A stretch of DNA of 44,097 nucleotides from an uncultured Bacteroidota bacterium (lineage in GTDB: Bacteria; Bacteroidota; Bacteroidia; Bacteroidales; GCA-2748055), in NCBI GenBank assembly GCA_937129385.1, contig CAKZNC010000190.1:1-44097 (forward strand), read 5' to 3'. The translations under genes and the position numbers were made by a program. The notes under the pieces are model-generated. The model made no database searches, was not told where the DNA came from, and saw only the letters and a program-made list of their open reading frames with translations. Of this stretch, positions 41,781 to 44,097 are shown piece by piece (position 1 is the stretch's first letter; each line of letters starts with the position of its first letter).

Positions 41781-43616
41781 TTACCACCCCGGATTTTGTT
41801 CCCAGTCATATGTAAATCTCGTCAGGCTGGTTTCAAATAGCATCCAGTAGTGGGCATCCTTGAAAACAAACCCCTGCTTATCAACACGCTTCACTGTTGC
41901 GTTATCTATCTCCTGGGTATCTCCGACCAGGTCAAAATTCAACGCCGTGATCTGGACGCCATCCTTCAGGTGCGCTCTTTTCCACCTGCGAATGTCGAAC
42001 CAGTAAACCCCTTCATACGCCAGCTCAACGGCGCGCTCGTTCCTGTAAAGCAACCGGAAGGCCGGATCTGAGTCCAGTTCGCAGGATCCCGGCTGGGCAT
42101 TGCCATCATAAAAAGCCAGTACATCGGCAACATCGGGCTGGCCCGCGCGGCGCCGCACAACATTCACTGCATCTTCAGCTGACAATTTAAGCCCGGCAGG
42201 GACGACTGTATAACTTCCCGTGCTTTCGAACACTGCCTCTGCATAGGTCAGGTAAATATCTGCCAGCCGGAGCAGCGGGGTCGAATAAGTGGCCTCACCC
42301 ACATTGTTCTTGGTTACCCCGTCCTCCATAAATTTCCTGATTGCATTGCTGTTCAATGCACCATCAGCTGTAAGCTGCGCTGTGGAAAGATCAAGGGTGA
42401 TGTCATCAATCACATCCCCGTGTACATAAAAGGTAAAATCAAACCTGTTGTCGCGGTCATCCCATCTCCTGACCGGATCGGTATCATAGGCCAGCTGGTA
42501 GCGGGAGCCATCCTTCATCTCAAATTTATCAAGATACATCTGCGATCCCTGTGCCGCTTTCTGTCCCGTAAGCTGTCGCACACTGTAGTTCCTTGCTTCA
42601 GACTGGCGCACCACATTTGCCCCGTAGATATCCACCGGTCTGTGGAACAACACTTCCGGTGTGCCGGGCTGGGTGCCGTCGAATGTTGCAAATACCGTTC
42701 TGAAATCTGCAAATTCCGTGAGACCGTCGGCATTCACCTCAGGCATCCCGGCGGGTTGAGTCCCTTTCAGGCTGATGGCAAGGTCGATCGCCTCCTGGCA
42801 TGCCACCGCGCACCTGTCGAGAAGTTCCTGGTTGTACTCCAGCACACCTGTCGCCTGCTCATTGAACAGGGGACTCGCTGAAAACTGGAGTGCCTTTGCT
42901 TTGAATCCAAGTGCAGCAACACTTGTTGGCCGGCCCCAGTTAATGTTGGGAGAGGGCCATACATCGGGAAGAAGCTCCGAAGCCTCATCCAGGTCTTCAA
43001 CAATGCGCTCAAACACAGCCTGGACATCCTTGTATGTTGTTCCGTTCTTTTCGTAGGTCCAGTGCCGCTTCATATTCTGGTCTTCTGCCGAGAATACCGT
43101 ATCCACATAGGGAATCGTTCCGAATGAGCGTACAAATTCGTAATGATAGTAGGCCCTGAAAAAGAGCGCCTGTCCTCTTAGCCAATCCCGCTGATTCTGC
43201 GTGGCCTCAACGAGGAGTCCGGATTCAAGCTTTTCAAGGCATAGATTTGCGATCCGGCAGTTTTCCCACATATGGGAGTAAAGGCCTGCCTTGAAGGCTT
43301 CCAGTTCAGCGATTGCATATATTCCCCTGTTGGTAAGGAGATAATAATAGTTGCCGATATTGCCGTTGTATACCGACTGTCCGCTCGGGGATAAAGCTTC
43401 ACCCCCGATGGAGTGTGTGACCCTGGCACCATGCCTGTTATAATCAACCAGGTTCCGGATCAGTTTGTCCTGGAATCCCTGGAAGGATTCATAGGTGCCG
43501 AAAACCTGTTCTTCTGATATTTCAGCCACCGGGGGAATATTCAGGTAGTCCTCGCATCCCGTGAAGATCATCAGGGCGATGAAAAACAGACTTGTTTGAA
43601 ATAATTTCCGTATCAT
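41781..43616 (-). CDS. susD: SusD/RagB-family outer-membrane lipoprotein (first pair)
   Basis: The 611-residue lipoprotein has Cys21 (IFTGCED). SusD motifs are RDWLRGQALFFRAYYHYEFVR, TSVAALGFKAKALQFSASPLFNE, LLRLADIYLTYAEAVFES, NVVRRRAGQPDV, YRNERAVELAYEGVYWFDIRRW and the C-terminal EQNPGW. It lies 23 bases after the SusC fragment at the window edge, its likely partner, and 25 bases before the short SusC. Acidic residues just after the Cys (ED) fit surface exposure in Bacteroidota. Confidence 0.96.
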   Translation of the reverse strand: MIRKLFQTSLFFIALMIFTGCEDYLNIPPVAEISEEQVFGTYESFQGFQDKLIRNLVDYNRHGARVTHSIGGEALSPSGQSVYNGNIGNYYYLLTNRGIYAIAELEAFKAGLYSHMWENCRIANLCLEKLESGLLVEATQNQRDWLRGQALFFRAYYHYEFVRSFGTIPYVDTVFSAEDQNMKRHWTYEKNGTTYKDVQAVFERIVEDLDEASELLPDVWPSPNINWGRPTSVAALGFKAKALQFSASPLFNEQATGVLEYNQELLDRCAVACQEAIDLAISLKGTQPAGMPEVNADGLTEFADFRTVFATFDGTQPGTPEVLFHRPVDIYGANVVRQSEARNYSVRQLTGQKAAQGSQMYLDKFEMKDGSRYQLAYDTDPVRRWDDRDNRFDFTFYVHGDVIDDITLDLSTAQLTADGALNSNAIRKFMEDGVTKNNVGEATYSTPLLRLADIYLTYAEAVFESTGSYTVVPAGLKLSAEDAVNVVRRRAGQPDVADVLAFYDGNAQPGSCELDSDPAFRLLYRNERAVELAYEGVYWFDIRRWKRAHLKDGVQITALNFDLVGDTQEIDNATVKRVDKQGFVFKDAHYWMLFETSLTRFTYDWEQNPGW

Positions 43617-43639
43617 ATTATGTTGTTTTTCACAGGTTA

Positions 43640-44097
43640 TTAAAATTGAATATTGAGACCGAAATTGATCTGCTTCTTGGTTGGATAGTTCTTACCCGGA
43701 TCATCCATCCCTACTCCGTCATTCGGCATCTTTGTCCAGAGGAAGAGGTTTCTTCCATTTGCATAGATCTTGACATTTCTCATCTTCACCTTATCTGTAA
43801 TCCGGCTTGGAAGTGTATAGCCAATCTGAATGGATTGCAACCTTAAAAAGGATCCGTCGTGCTGCACCCACTGTCCCTTTGGAGTATATGCCTTTGCGCT
43901 CATAGCTAAAGCCGGGTGTGTGGGATCTACATTATTATATTGTGGCGACCACGTATCTTCAAGGATCGACACAGGTGCGTAAATATTGTCAGACCAGAAC
44001 AGTGGCGGACTGATCCGCCTGGTTGCATTGTAAGCACCGAGGAACCTGATCAACAGGTCAAATCCTTCAAAAGTGGCTCCTGCTGACATCCCGTAAT
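43640..44097 (-). CDS. susC: SusC/RagA-type protein, C-terminal end only
   Basis: The frame stays open past the first Met (44089) to the window edge (YG precedes it), so only the last ~152 residues are visible. They show the SusC C-terminal pattern: FEGFDLLIRFLGAYN, DGSFLRLQSIQIGYTLP, KIYANGRNLFLWTKMPNDGVG, then NYPTKKQINFGLNIQF with the terminal Phe. The SusD gene follows 23 bases later. The gene is cut by the window, not broken. Confidence 0.93.
   Translation of the reverse strand, partial: YGMSAGATFEGFDLLIRFLGAYNATRRISPPLFWSDNIYAPVSILEDTWSPQYNNVDPTHPALAMSAKAYTPKGQWVQHDGSFLRLQSIQIGYTLPSRITDKVKMRNVKIYANGRNLFLWTKMPNDGVGMDDPGKNYPTKKQINFGLNIQF

Noticed and set aside
1-44097. tRNA, rRNA, insertion sequences, prophage, toxin-antitoxin genes
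   Set aside because: No intergenic stretch showed a tRNA cloverleaf or rRNA-like sequence, and no transposase, integrase or phage-like product was found.

Overview
The window looks like a chromosomal segment of a polysaccharide-degrading Bacteroidota, most likely a marine or sediment member near Marinilabiliales/Prolixibacteraceae. The rank is inference; the phylum is firm. The evidence is SusC/SusD pairs, SusD-like lipoproteins with Cys-containing signal peptides, DUF4876/DUF6850/DUF4857/DUF1735-type families, four proteins with C-terminal type IX secretion (T9SS) sorting domains, and at least one promoter of the Bacteroidota TTTG / TAnnTTTG type. No rRNA, tRNA, CRISPR array, insertion sequence or phage gene was seen.

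Region 1 (1-10050, all +): the 3' part of a T9SS-exported YCF48/BNR-type beta-propeller protein, a hairpin, then a tight operon: TonB-dependent receptor, DUF4876 lipoprotein, DUF6850 outer-membrane barrel, ABC ATPase, ABC permease and DUF4857 membrane protein. A perfect 20-bp-stem terminator closes it. This looks like a coherent envelope system whose substrate is unknown to me.

Region 2 (10050-18110): a GH99-like lipoprotein on the minus strand; then on the plus strand an SH3-domain lipoprotein followed closely by a class A penicillin-binding protein, a YdeI/OmdA-type protein, and a TPR-sensor histidine kinase with a well-placed promoter.

Region 3 (18110-29750): a carbohydrate/sulfate region with mixed strands. 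It holds a GH92 alpha-mannosidase-type lipoprotein, a membrane-anchored SARP-like regulator (LamG-like/Kelch sensor, one membrane helix, cytoplasmic winged helix plus BTAD-like domain), a T9SS-exported CotH-family protein, a lipoprotein sulfatase, a secreted endonuclease/exonuclease/phosphatase-family enzyme and a secreted Gfo/Idh/MocA oxidoreductase. A possible scar of a lost SusC/SusD locus lies at 18119-18219.

Region 4 (29750-44097): a multidomain secreted beta-helix protein (+) converges on a minus-strand polysaccharide utilization locus. Read from the right edge, the locus is SusC (C-terminal end only), SusD, a short SusC, SusD, a DUF1735/DUF5627-like lipoprotein, a 38-bp palindromic hairpin, and a T9SS-exported multidomain sulfatase. 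The substrate is probably a sulfated glycan, possibly with alpha-mannosyl parts given the GH92 and GH99-like enzymes. The target is inference.
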